From assembly GCA_001303665.1 (NCBI GenBank), contig LJUF01000125.1, forward strand, positions 1 to 8,652: a DNA stretch of 8,652 nt, given 5' to 3'. This stretch comes from Phycisphaerae bacterium SM23_33. Its GTDB lineage: Bacteria; Planctomycetota; Phycisphaerae; SM23-33. Below, piece after piece: positions 1 to 7,258 of the stretch. The translations under genes were made by a program, and so were the position numbers. A model generated the notes under the pieces. That model did not search any database. It worked only from the letters and a program-made list of their open reading frames with translations, and was not told the DNA's origin. Position 1 is the first letter of the stretch. Every line of letters begins with the position of its first letter.

Positions 1-1
1 C

Positions 2-913
2 GGCAGCCAGGCGGAAGTCGTGCTGGCCGAAACATCCCGGCTTCTGGTCCCTCCGCGCACGCGGCTTCAGGTCACCGGCGCCGACGGCGGGCGCGGGGTG
101 CTCCTGGAGCGGGGCGCCCTGAAGGTCGAGGCGGCGGAACAGCCGCCCGACAGTCCGCTGACGATTCTCACCCCCGGCTGCGAGATCAGGCTGCTGGGGA
201 CGAAGCTGGAGGTGCACGTCGTTGACAAGTCTGACGGCTCGCGGCAGACGCGGGTGAGCGTCACGGCCGGGCAGGTGAGTCTGTCGGCCGGCGGCAAGCA
301 GGTGCTGCTGCTGCCGAACACGGAAGGCGTCGCCGACGAGGGCCGGCCGCCGGTCGTCCGCTGCCTGACGGCCGAGGTGAACGCCATGCACGAACTCATT
401 GAGAAGAACGTTTCGCTGGCCGGGCAGGCGGGTGTGCCGCCGGGTCGGCCGGCAATTATCGAGTTCGACGGCGACGGCTCCGCCACGGTCTGGGTGGTCG
501 TGCCCATCCTGCGCACCAGCGGGCAGGATGCGGGCAGCTGCTCGCTGAAGTGCCGCTGGCCGCTCGGGCGGGTGGAGGCGTTTTCGATTCGCGGGACGCG
601 GCTTCCCGTCGCTCGCGACGGCGATGTCTGGCGGATCGAGCTTGCCGCCGAGCCCGTGCCGCCCGCCCTGCGGGACGCAGTGATCGTGAAGGTGACCGGC
701 CTGAAGGGGTTCTTCCAGCCGACCGGATCGGGCGTGTTCGAGCTTCACCGGCCCTCGAGCCGCTCGGCGCCGCTGTCGCTGATTCAATTCCGCCTGCCGG
801 CGGCGGCCCGGGTGGAAGCGCTGACGCCCGCGCCCATCGAAAGGACCGAGACGCTGTCGCGGCTGGTCCTGACCGTGGCCGCGCGCTCGGAACCACTGTC
901 GCTGTTCGAGTGA
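2..913 (+). CDS. FecR-domain protein, 5' end outside window
   Basis: This is the C-terminal part of a FecR-like protein. The frame stays open to the left edge: the codons before the first internal GTG (position 20) read GSQAEV and continue smoothly into VLAETSRLLVPPRTRLQV. That matches the FecR pattern in which a charged or decorated sequence is followed by a 'pGtrl' turn, so GTG 20 is probably not the true start. The FecR core continues through LLERGALKVEA, ILTPGCEIRLLGTKLEV (about position 164 to 214) and VSVTAGQVSLSAGGKQVLLLP, the usual 'TP.a...vlGT.f.V ... V.eG.V' series. After about position 360 there is a roughly 180-residue C-terminal region, beta-rich by eye, that I do not recognise. 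No membrane segment is seen in the visible part; an N-terminal anchor would lie upstream. Known FecR proteins sit in the envelope and regulate or accompany sigma factors. The gene ends 31 bases before the next one, which suggests an operon. Family call fairly sure, role inferred. Confidence 0.78.
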   Translation, partial: GSQAEVVLAETSRLLVPPRTRLQVTGADGGRGVLLERGALKVEAAEQPPDSPLTILTPGCEIRLLGTKLEVHVVDKSDGSRQTRVSVTAGQVSLSAGGKQVLLLPNTEGVADEGRPPVVRCLTAEVNAMHELIEKNVSLAGQAGVPPGRPAIIEFDGDGSATVWVVVPILRTSGQDAGSCSLKCRWPLGRVEAFSIRGTRLPVARDGDVWRIELAAEPVPPALRDAVIVKVTGLKGFFQPTGSGVFELHRPSSRSAPLSLIQFRLPAAARVEALTPAPIERTETLSRLVLTVAARSEPLSLFE

Positions 914-930
914 CCGAGGCAAGTACGGGG

Positions 931-937
931 AAAGGAG
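931..937 (+). promoter_or_regulatory. Ribosome binding site for the beta-sandwich repeat gene
   Basis: AAAGGAG lies 7 bases before the GTG at 945. It decides that start over the in-frame ATG at 963, which has no comparable upstream purine run. Confidence 0.7.
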
Positions 938-944
938 CCGGACC

Positions 945-3380
945 GTGCCACGCAGGAAACTGATGCTGTGCGGATTGATCGCGGGGCTGGCCGCAATGGC
1001 CGGCCAAGTGCCGGCGGGTGAGAAGGAAGGCCTGCACCTGCGGTTCTCGCTGGCCAAGCCCGACGACGACAAGCCGGTCGAAATCACCGTGTCGGGGCGG
1101 ATCACAGACGCCAAGACGAGCCAGCCGATTGCCGGCGCCCTGGTCCGCGGATTCGTCGTCATCTGGCGGCACCGGGGGCCGGAGCTTCTCCAGAAGTGCC
1201 CGTACCAAGAGACCCGGTCCGACCGGCAGGGCAGATACCAGCTCCGCTTCGTCACGCCGCTGACCGTCTCGGGCCCGATGAAGGGACAGGACGGCCTCTG
1301 CGTCTACGCCGGCGCGCCGGGGTATGAGACCCTGCCGCTGTGGGTCAGGCCTTCCCTGGCGCCCGGCAAGACGGACTTCGCTGAGGTGAACCTGGCCCTG
1401 CGGGCCGGAAGGCTGGTGAAGGGGACGGTGGTGGACGAGCAGGGCAAGCCCCTGGCCGGCGCGGTGGTCACTGTGCAGAGCGGCCTGAGCGGGGGGTGGG
1501 CCTTCTTTGGGGCGCTCGGCAAGGCCACCACAAACGGGAAAGGCCAATTCGAGATCTGGTGCTGCACCGACCGGCGCGAAGTCATCGGTTCCGACCCGTG
1601 GCTGCAGGTGCTCAAGAGAGGCTACGGCATTGGGTTCTTCTGGGACCTCTTCAAGAAAGACTCGATGGGGACGCTGATCGTGCCGAAGGGCGGGACGATC
1701 GTCGGCAGAGTCGTTGACAAACAGGGAAAGGACGTCGCCGGCTGCGAGGTGCTCGTCCGCGACGTCCTGGGAGACGAGCTGGACAGGACCACGACGGGCA
1801 AGGACGGCAGATATGAGCTCAAGGGGGTGCTCGGGGAGCCGACGGCGGTGCAGTTCTTCACGACGAAGAACAGGCAGAGACCAGAGCCGATATTGACCTC
1901 CGTCACGGTCTATGCGCGACGTGAGGCCGGGATGAATCTGCGCGACGTTCCTCAGTACCAGATCCGGGCCAAGGACGGCCGCACCGTCGCCGGGCCCGAC
2001 CTGGTCGTCGGTGCCGAGGCCGGCGTCTCCGGCGGGCTGGTTGCCTCCAAGACCGTCCGCGTGCTTCAGGGGCTCATGATTCGCCTGGATTACAGTTGGG
2101 ACAACATGGTGGAGGCCGACGCCGACGGGAAGTTTCGCTTCGCCTGCGTCCGCCCCGGCAAGCACTCGCTGACGGCGTATCTGCCGAACAACCTCCGCGG
2201 CGACCGCGGCATCGGCCGCACCCAAATCAATGTTGAACCCGGCAAGCCTGTCGAGAACGTCCGCATCGAGCTGGAAGCATTGGCCGAGGCGAGGGTCCAG
2301 TTCCTGGACGCAAAGGCCAATCCGCTGGAAGGGATAACGGCCGGGGCGACCTGGACCAAGGAAGGCACCGGCTTCTGGACCGAGGGAACCACATCCGACA
2401 AGGACGGCTGGGCCGTGCTGCATCTGTATCCCGGTCAGCTCCAGTACGTCCGCGGATTCGACCCCAGCGGGGCCCTGGTCGCCGAAGGTTACGAGCAGGT
2501 CAAGCCCCAGGCCGGCGAAGTGCTCGAGAACCTCCGCATCGTGATGGTTCCCACGGCCGGCCTGCGCGGGCGCCTGGTGACCGAGAGCAAACAGCCCGTC
2601 GCCGACAGACGCCTGCTCTGCCGCCTGGACTACGCCGACGGCGCGCGGAAAGGGCAGACGCTGGCGACCGATTCCTCGGGCCGGTTTGAGATGACCGGCC
2701 TGGTGCCGGGGATTGTGAAGCTTGTGATAGAGACCGATCCGCCGGAGCTTTCGGGCTCGGCCGCCAGCCCGCTGGAGATAAAGCCGGGCGAGCAGAAGGA
2801 TCTAGGGGACGTTGCCCTGAAGGAGGTGAAGTTGTACAAGGTCTCCGGCAGGCTGGTGGGCTCACCGACGTTCGCCGACCTGGGCGGGTTCAAGATCCGG
2901 CTCGGCCTGCGGCAGTGGGAGCCCATGCTGCCCGCCGACGCCCAGGGGCGGTTTGTCATTCCCAAGCTGCGGCCGGGCAGGCACCGACTCACCGCCTATC
3001 TGCCCTTTAACCTGCGAACCGATAGGGGGGTCGGCCACGTGGATGTCAACGTGACCGACAAGGACGTGGAAGACGTGCAGCTTCCGCTGGAGACGCTGGC
3101 CACCGTCCACGTGCGGATCGTGGACGAAGCGGGAAAGCCGCTGGAGGGCATCTCCGCCGCCGCGTGGTGGACCGAGAACCACACCGGCGTGTTCACCGAA
3201 GGCACGAAGTCGGACAAGCAGGGCCGGGCCACGCTGTATCTCTACCCGGATCAGCTACAGTACGTCGGCGCCCACGACTGGGCCGGCAAATACCGCCTCC
3301 AATCTCACAAGGAGATGAATCTCAAGCAAGGCCAGGTGGTCAAGGACCACACCGTGGTCATGCTGCCGGCCCCCGAATGA
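945..3380 (+). CDS. Secreted carboxypeptidase-regulatory-like repeat protein
   Basis: This is an 811-residue protein starting at GTG. A typical Sec signal peptide covers residues 1-25: a basic MPRRK start, a hydrophobic LMLCGLIAGLAAMAG core, and likely cleavage after VPA. The Cys at residue 9 is too early and in the wrong context for a lipobox. The rest is a chain of carboxypeptidase-regulatory-like (transthyretin/Ig-like) units, each with a 'v.G.v.d..gkp.aGa.V' strand and a later 'T...GkGrYel' strand. Units begin near residues 45 (VSGRITDAKTSQPIAGA), 155 (KGTVVDEQGKPLAGA), 252 (VGRVVDKQGKDVAGC), 540 (LRGRLVTESKQPVADR) and 633 (VSGRLVGSPTF). Two long related segments, residues 403-536 and 676-808, also fold into this plan. 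No catalytic motif is visible, so a structural, adhesive or ligand-binding role outside the cytoplasm is most likely. Such proteins are abundant in Planctomycetota. The specific partner is unknown. Confidence 0.85.
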   Translation: MPRRKLMLCGLIAGLAAMAGQVPAGEKEGLHLRFSLAKPDDDKPVEITVSGRITDAKTSQPIAGALVRGFVVIWRHRGPELLQKCPYQETRSDRQGRYQLRFVTPLTVSGPMKGQDGLCVYAGAPGYETLPLWVRPSLAPGKTDFAEVNLALRAGRLVKGTVVDEQGKPLAGAVVTVQSGLSGGWAFFGALGKATTNGKGQFEIWCCTDRREVIGSDPWLQVLKRGYGIGFFWDLFKKDSMGTLIVPKGGTIVGRVVDKQGKDVAGCEVLVRDVLGDELDRTTTGKDGRYELKGVLGEPTAVQFFTTKNRQRPEPILTSVTVYARREAGMNLRDVPQYQIRAKDGRTVAGPDLVVGAEAGVSGGLVASKTVRVLQGLMIRLDYSWDNMVEADADGKFRFACVRPGKHSLTAYLPNNLRGDRGIGRTQINVEPGKPVENVRIELEALAEARVQFLDAKANPLEGITAGATWTKEGTGFWTEGTTSDKDGWAVLHLYPGQLQYVRGFDPSGALVAEGYEQVKPQAGEVLENLRIVMVPTAGLRGRLVTESKQPVADRRLLCRLDYADGARKGQTLATDSSGRFEMTGLVPGIVKLVIETDPPELSGSAASPLEIKPGEQKDLGDVALKEVKLYKVSGRLVGSPTFADLGGFKIRLGLRQWEPMLPADAQGRFVIPKLRPGRHRLTAYLPFNLRTDRGVGHVDVNVTDKDVEDVQLPLETLATVHVRIVDEAGKPLEGISAAAWWTENHTGVFTEGTKSDKQGRATLYLYPDQLQYVGAHDWAGKYRLQSHKEMNLKQGQVVKDHTVVMLPAPE
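2151..2552 (+). repeat. Internal coding duplication, copy 1
   Basis: Residues 403-536 of the beta-sandwich protein match residues 676-808 at roughly half of positions by eye, with about one gap. Shared stretches include RPGxHxLTAYLPxNLRxDRG, PLEGI, TEGTxSDKxG, LYPxQLQYV and VMxP. The duplication is at protein level; the DNA has diverged, so it is old. Confidence 0.8.
2970..3368 (+). repeat. Internal coding duplication, copy 2
   Basis: This is the second copy of the roughly 134-residue segment, residues 676-808, ending three residues before the C-terminus. It is offset from copy 1 by 273 residues at its start and 272 at its end. Both copies contain the LTAYLP and QLQYV blocks in the same order. 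Confidence 0.8.
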
Positions 3381-3434
3381 AGCGGACGGGGATCTTACGT
3401 GCCTGCTGGTACACCCGGAGCGCGGCGCGGCCGA

Positions 3435-3447
3435 GGGAGTCGCTCCC
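3435..3447. other. Short inverted repeats in the gap between genes 2 and 3
   Basis: The 117-base gap (3381-3497) holds GGGAG-TCG-CTCCC at 3435-3447, a 5-base stem. It also holds three alternating arms: GTGC at 3453, GCAC at 3462 and GTGC at 3469. The middle arm can pair with either neighbour but not both. There is no T-run after any stem, so an intrinsic terminator is not supported. In GC-rich DNA such short stems arise often by chance. Confidence 0.25.
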
Positions 3448-3484
3448 CCGTGGTGCGGGCAGCACGCCGTGCGGGAAATGTCTG

Positions 3485-3491
3485 AAAGGAG
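3485..3491 (+). promoter_or_regulatory. Ribosome binding site for the ChaN/EreA-like gene
   Basis: AAAGGAG lies 6 bases before the GTG at 3498. The whole leader AAAGGAGCTGGCCGTG is nearly the same as AAAGGAGCCGGACCGTG before the preceding gene. It favours GTG 3498 over the ATG at 3525. Confidence 0.7.
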
Positions 3492-3497
3492 CTGGCC

Positions 3498-6050
3498 GTG
3501 AATCAATGCGTCGCTTGCCTGGCAATGCGTGTGATCGCGTCGGCGAATGCTTCGGTGACCATCGCGGCCGGCGTCGCATCACGGCCGGCGCCCGAGCTGC
3601 TGCGGGCGTACGAGGTGAACAGGAAAGTATCGGACTTCCCGGACCGGCAGGACCTGTCCACTCCCGAGGCAGCCTATGCCACGTTCAACCGCATCCTCGC
3701 CGGTGGTGAGCGGGCACCTTGGCGCCGCCTGAGCGTGCGGCGCCTCGCCGGTCAGTTCCCGGCCGGCGCCGAGAAACGAGAAGTCTCCCCCAAGGCCGCT
3801 CACGAATGGCTGCACGCCGATATCCTCGAGGTGCGGATATTCAAGGGGAAATACGCCGCGGCCTTTGCCAGGATTCCAAATGCGGCACAGACCATCATCG
3901 ATATCCGATTCCTGGAGAAGGAGGAAGGTCGCTGGCTCAACTCGGGCAATAACGTGGGCCCCGACCTCGCCGAGGCAAGGACCAAGTTCGCCGGCTGGTG
4001 CTCGCAGTTTGTGGAAAAGCCGGTCCGGCCGAGAATCGATGATCCCGATTCGCACCTGAGGCGGTTCGTTGAGTTCCTCAAGGCCAATGGGCAGGAGCCG
4101 AAGGCGCTCGTGATGAAGGCCCTGGCCGAGTATACGCTCGTGATCATGGGGGAGATCCACCATCGCCCGCGCTACTGGGCGCTCAATTCCTCGCTGGTGA
4201 CCGATCCGGATTTCCCCCGGCACGTGGGCACGATCTACATGGAGCTGCCTTCCAATGACCAGCAGCTCGTGGAGAAATTCCTGGCGAGTAAGGACTGCGA
4301 CACGAAGCCCGTTGTCGAAATGCTGCGCGACAACCTGTGGATGGGCTGGCCGGACCAGGCGATGCTCAATTTCTTCATGAAGGTCTGGATGGTGAATCGG
4401 AACCTGGCACCGGAGCAGAAGCTGCGCATCGTCCTGGTGGACATGCAAAGGCCGTGGAAGGATATTCATGAAAGGGAGGACTGGCGGAAGTACAACGTGG
4501 ATCGTGATCGTTTCATGGCCGACAACGTCCTGCGCGACGTGAAGCAGCATCCTCAGGAGAGGCGCAATGCCCTGTTCATAGTTGGTGTCGGCCACACCAT
4601 GCTGGACCTGAAGTACTTCGAGGGCTCGCCGGTCACCAGCGCTGGCTGGCACCTGCGTCAGGGCCTGGGGGCGGAGAAGGTGTATGCCATCTTCCCTCAC
4701 ACCTGCGTGATGACGAACTGGGGCCGAGTGGACGGGCGATTGTGCATGGGCCTGTTTGAGTCAGCGTTTGCCGCCGTGGGAAATCGACCCCTGGCGTTCC
4801 CGCTTGCCCGGGGGCCCTTTGGCGAGCAGCCCTTCGACGCCCTCCCCGACCAGCCGGTGAGCAGCGCGTACCGGGATGGTTACAGCGCCTATCTGTACCT
4901 TGGCCCGCTTGAGCATGAGATCTTCTCGCCCTTGATCGCCGGGTTCTACACCGATGAATTCGTCAAGGAGCTGGACCGGCGGCATCGCATGATGTTCGGC
5001 GAGGGCCTCGTCCAGGGATGTCGGCTGGCCGCGCTGGACGCCGAGAGCTTCATCGGATGGATGGGCAACTCCTGGGGCAGGCCGCGGCGAGAATGGCGCA
5101 GCGAATTCCTCGGCCCGCTGAACGCCTGGCAGCACGGTGGAAGCGACTGGAAACAGGCGGCCCGCGACGCCAGGTACGAGGACGCCTTGCAGCATCCCGA
5201 CCAGATCGTGAAGGCCGCAACCGAGCTGTTTGATGCAATCCGTGCCGCCGACTACAACAACCCGCAGACGTGGAAAGATCACCCCGATGCCTGGAAGCAA
5301 TTCATCTCTGTTGACTACACTGTCGCCACAGACTACCCCAGTTGGGTCAAGTGGATCTGCGAGACGTTCAAGCCCAACCCGATCCAGTCCGTGGAACTGG
5401 GCGAGGTCTTCGCCAGCAGGAGGCACAGCTTCTCGGTAGGGCCCGTGGATCTGCCGACGATCAGGTACAAGCTGACCCTGAAGGACGGAACCGAGCTGAA
5501 GGGCGCCCTGCCCTTCGAGTACGACGCCATGAGGCAGCGCTGGACGGGTCAGCAAGGGATCGACTGGCATCTGCAGTACAAATCCGGCCTTCCGCCGAAG
5601 GCGGCCGGGGCCGGAAAGCGTGCGGCGGAAGGCGAGCCGGCATCGCGGGGCGCAGCTTCCCGCACGCGGGAAGGTGAGTCAGTTGACCTCAGCACGCCCG
5701 AGGCCGCGGTAACAAGCTGGACCAAAGCTGTGGCCACGGGCAAGAAAGGGCGCGCCCTGGCCTGCATGTTGCCCGGCGGGGTTGACTACGATGACGTGGA
5801 ACGAATCCTGAGTGCTGATCCCTCGTCCCGTGCATACTTCATCAAGCAGATGTGGGAGGCCATCGATCCCGGTAAGCCGGTCAGAATACTTCGCAGGGAG
5901 CAGGGCGGGGGGCGGGTCACCATTACATGGCAGGTCCGTTTCAAGCGCGAGGTTTCCATAAGGGGCCGCACCTTCAAGAGCGGGGATACGTTTGAGCTGG
6001 ATGCCACGCTGAAGCAGAGAGGCGGTGATTGGCTGATTGACGGCATCTGA
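3498..6050 (+). CDS. ChaN/erythromycin-esterase-like core flanked by two NTF2-like domains
   Basis: This is an 850-residue protein starting at GTG. The N-terminus (residues 1-28) is weakly hydrophobic and may be a signal peptide ending near GVAS, but this is uncertain. Residues 52 to about 170 look like an NTF2/SnoaL-type domain, opening DLSTPEAAYATFNRIL and closing with IDIRFLEKEEGRWLNSG. Residues about 190-400 resemble the ChaN/EreA/Tiki superfamily: GEIHHRP at 218-224, YMELPSNDQQLVEKFL with Glu249, and FIVGVGHTML with His366. The Glu219/His222, Glu249 and His366 set parallels the active-site Glu/His residues of erythromycin esterases, while the 'GEIH...DQQ' wording is closer to ChaN haem-binding proteins. 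Residues 400-695 have no family I can name; YLYLGPLEHEIFSPLIAGFY at 465-484 is distinctive. An Ala/Gly/Arg-rich linker (about 697-728) leads to a second NTF2-like domain (730-850) opening DLSTPEAAVTSW. Hydrolase or ligand binder: undecided. Confidence 0.7.
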   Translation: MNQCVACLAMRVIASANASVTIAAGVASRPAPELLRAYEVNRKVSDFPDRQDLSTPEAAYATFNRILAGGERAPWRRLSVRRLAGQFPAGAEKREVSPKAAHEWLHADILEVRIFKGKYAAAFARIPNAAQTIIDIRFLEKEEGRWLNSGNNVGPDLAEARTKFAGWCSQFVEKPVRPRIDDPDSHLRRFVEFLKANGQEPKALVMKALAEYTLVIMGEIHHRPRYWALNSSLVTDPDFPRHVGTIYMELPSNDQQLVEKFLASKDCDTKPVVEMLRDNLWMGWPDQAMLNFFMKVWMVNRNLAPEQKLRIVLVDMQRPWKDIHEREDWRKYNVDRDRFMADNVLRDVKQHPQERRNALFIVGVGHTMLDLKYFEGSPVTSAGWHLRQGLGAEKVYAIFPHTCVMTNWGRVDGRLCMGLFESAFAAVGNRPLAFPLARGPFGEQPFDALPDQPVSSAYRDGYSAYLYLGPLEHEIFSPLIAGFYTDEFVKELDRRHRMMFGEGLVQGCRLAALDAESFIGWMGNSWGRPRREWRSEFLGPLNAWQHGGSDWKQAARDARYEDALQHPDQIVKAATELFDAIRAADYNNPQTWKDHPDAWKQFISVDYTVATDYPSWVKWICETFKPNPIQSVELGEVFASRRHSFSVGPVDLPTIRYKLTLKDGTELKGALPFEYDAMRQRWTGQQGIDWHLQYKSGLPPKAAGAGKRAAEGEPASRGAASRTREGESVDLSTPEAAVTSWTKAVATGKKGRALACMLPGGVDYDDVERILSADPSSRAYFIKQMWEAIDPGKPVRILRREQGGGRVTITWQVRFKREVSIRGRTFKSGDTFELDATLKQRGGDWLIDGI

Positions 6051-6225
6051 CCGTACTTGCTTCTGGGGACGGCCCAAGGGCCGCTGCGCCATAGTCTCTT
6101 CGGTACCCAGGCCGGCTGGAGCCGCCTTGATTTCTCGCTGGACATGGCCGAGCCTTTGCGACACAAAGGCCGGTGCGCGTGTTGGCATTTGCCGGAGCCG
6201 CGACCTTGCCGAGGGAGCCGCTGAC
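6051..6225 (+). other. Intergenic leader of 175 bases
   Basis: No recognisable gene is seen here. A tight stem CGGCCC-AA-GGGCCG lies at 6070-6083, 20 bases after the preceding stop, but no T-run follows it. A 26-codon frame runs from ATG 6144 to TGA 6222-6224 and ends one base before the next gene's ATG; it has no visible ribosome binding site. The frame of the downstream gene stays open back to a TTG at 6037, so an N-terminal extension cannot be fully excluded. That extension shows no family-like sequence. Confidence 0.4.
6211..6217 (+). promoter_or_regulatory. Ribosome binding site for the toroid-repeat gene
   Basis: GAGGGAG lies 8 bases before ATG 6226. It supports this start over the longer in-frame option from TTG 6037. 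Confidence 0.6.
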
Positions 6226-7194
6226 ATGGCCAAGCCGCGAGGCTCGAAGCGCCTGCTGAAGGCCGATCCGACCGATTGGCTGCTGGAAGAGGACAACCCC
6301 GTGGTCCGCTGGTGGGCCCTGCGCGATCTGGTTCGCGCGCCGGCCAGGCAGGTCGAGGCCGCCCGCCGGCGGGCCCTGCAGAGCGAGGTGGTGCGGGAGG
6401 TCTTCCGCCAGCAGCGGCCCGGCGGGCACTGGGAGAGGCGCGACAACATGCACGCGCCGCACTACACCTCGACCATCTATCAGCTCAGCCTGCTGGGCGA
6501 CCTGGGCCCGACCGCCGCCGACCGGCGCGTCGCCGCTGGCGTCGAGGCCGTGCTGCGGACCCAGCGCACCGACGGCGGCTTCCCCGGCCACGACCCCCAC
6601 AAGTGCGAATACGGGCCGTACGACATCGGCCTGATCATCCGCTTCATGCGCCAGTTCGGCCTGGCCGGCGACCGGCGCCTCGCACGGATGTGCCGGTGGG
6701 TCGAGCGCCATCAGATGGCCGGCGGCGGGTGGACGGGTGTGCACGGGCACGACCGGCCGGCGCCGGGAGGCTGCCTGAACGCCACGGCCAACGTCCTGTG
6801 GGGGCTGGCGGCCGGCAGGAAGCTGACGCGAACGCCGCTTGCCCGGCGCGGGGTGGAGTTCCTGGCCCGGGCCACGGCCGCCGATCCCGGCCGCACCCGC
6901 TGGCTCAGCTATCCCCAGTTCTGGAACTTCTGGGTGGACGATATCAAGCTGGCGGAGATCTACCTCAGGCTGGGCGTCCGCCCCGACCGGCAGCCGCTGG
7001 CCGGACGCCTCCACAGCATCCTGGACCTCCAGGGCGACGACGGCCGTTGGGCGGAGCGGCGGGGCCCCTACACCGACAATCGCCCGAACTGCCGGCGGAT
7101 GCGCCGGCTGTTTCCGCGAAAGGGCCGGCCTTCCAAGTGGGTCACCGCCAAGGCCATGACCGTCCTCAAGCTCGCCCTGTCGCGCAGCGATTGA
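6226..7194 (+). CDS. Prenyltransferase/squalene-cyclase-repeat (alpha/alpha toroid) protein
   Basis: This is a 322-residue protein starting at ATG. The opening LLKADPTDWLLEEDNPVVRWWALRDL is the hallmark of a family of alpha/alpha-toroid proteins often listed as squalene-cyclase-like, and sometimes mislabelled as nitrogen-fixation NifH. Repeat-like turns with the Q...DGG(F/W) pattern occur at residues 113-121 (QRTDGGFPG), 163-171 (QMAGGGWTG) and 269-275 (QGDDGRW), each between predicted helices, as in PFTB/QW repeats. The DxDD acid motif of true squalene-hopene cyclases is absent, and the length is about half that of those enzymes, so cyclase activity is unlikely. No P-loop or iron-sulphur ligands are seen, which excludes real NifH. 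There is no signal peptide, so it is probably cytoplasmic. The longer frame from TTG 6037 adds 63 residues with no family resemblance and was not chosen. Function unknown. Confidence 0.75.
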   Translation: MAKPRGSKRLLKADPTDWLLEEDNPVVRWWALRDLVRAPARQVEAARRRALQSEVVREVFRQQRPGGHWERRDNMHAPHYTSTIYQLSLLGDLGPTAADRRVAAGVEAVLRTQRTDGGFPGHDPHKCEYGPYDIGLIIRFMRQFGLAGDRRLARMCRWVERHQMAGGGWTGVHGHDRPAPGGCLNATANVLWGLAAGRKLTRTPLARRGVEFLARATAADPGRTRWLSYPQFWNFWVDDIKLAEIYLRLGVRPDRQPLAGRLHSILDLQGDDGRWAERRGPYTDNRPNCRRMRRLFPRKGRPSKWVTAKAMTVLKLALSRSD

Positions 7195-7231
7195 GTGCTG
7201 CGCTTCTGACGTTGGGCATTTCTGGTTCGCC

Positions 7232-7248
7232 GCGGCCGGGACGGCCGC
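7232..7248. terminator. Possible shared hairpin between convergent genes
   Basis: GCGGCC-GGGAC-GGCCGC forms a perfect 6-base stem with a 5-base loop, in the 64-base gap between two genes that face each other. Its position suits a bidirectional terminator. No T-run follows on either strand, so it is not a standard intrinsic terminator and may be chance in GC-rich DNA. Confidence 0.3.
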
Positions 7249-7258
7249 TGGAGGCGGA

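Noticed and set aside
550..963. A 137-codon plus-strand frame bridging the first two genes
   Set aside because: It is out of frame with both real genes and Arg/Ala-rich, with no domain.
456..2423. A 655-codon open frame on the minus strand
   Set aside because: It runs antisense to the FecR and beta-sandwich genes, whose domains and ribosome binding site are clear. Its Arg/Pro/Ala/Gly-rich product matches no family, as expected of a shadow frame in GC-rich DNA.
3579..4700. A 373-codon minus-strand frame, and another at 4761-5570
   Set aside because: Both lie fully antisense to the 850-residue protein, share its codon phase pattern, and show no domain or signal.
6226..7194. NifH (nitrogenase iron protein) label for the toroid gene
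   Set aside because: There is no P-loop and no cysteine ligands for an iron-sulphur cluster. The NifH label is a known misannotation in this family.
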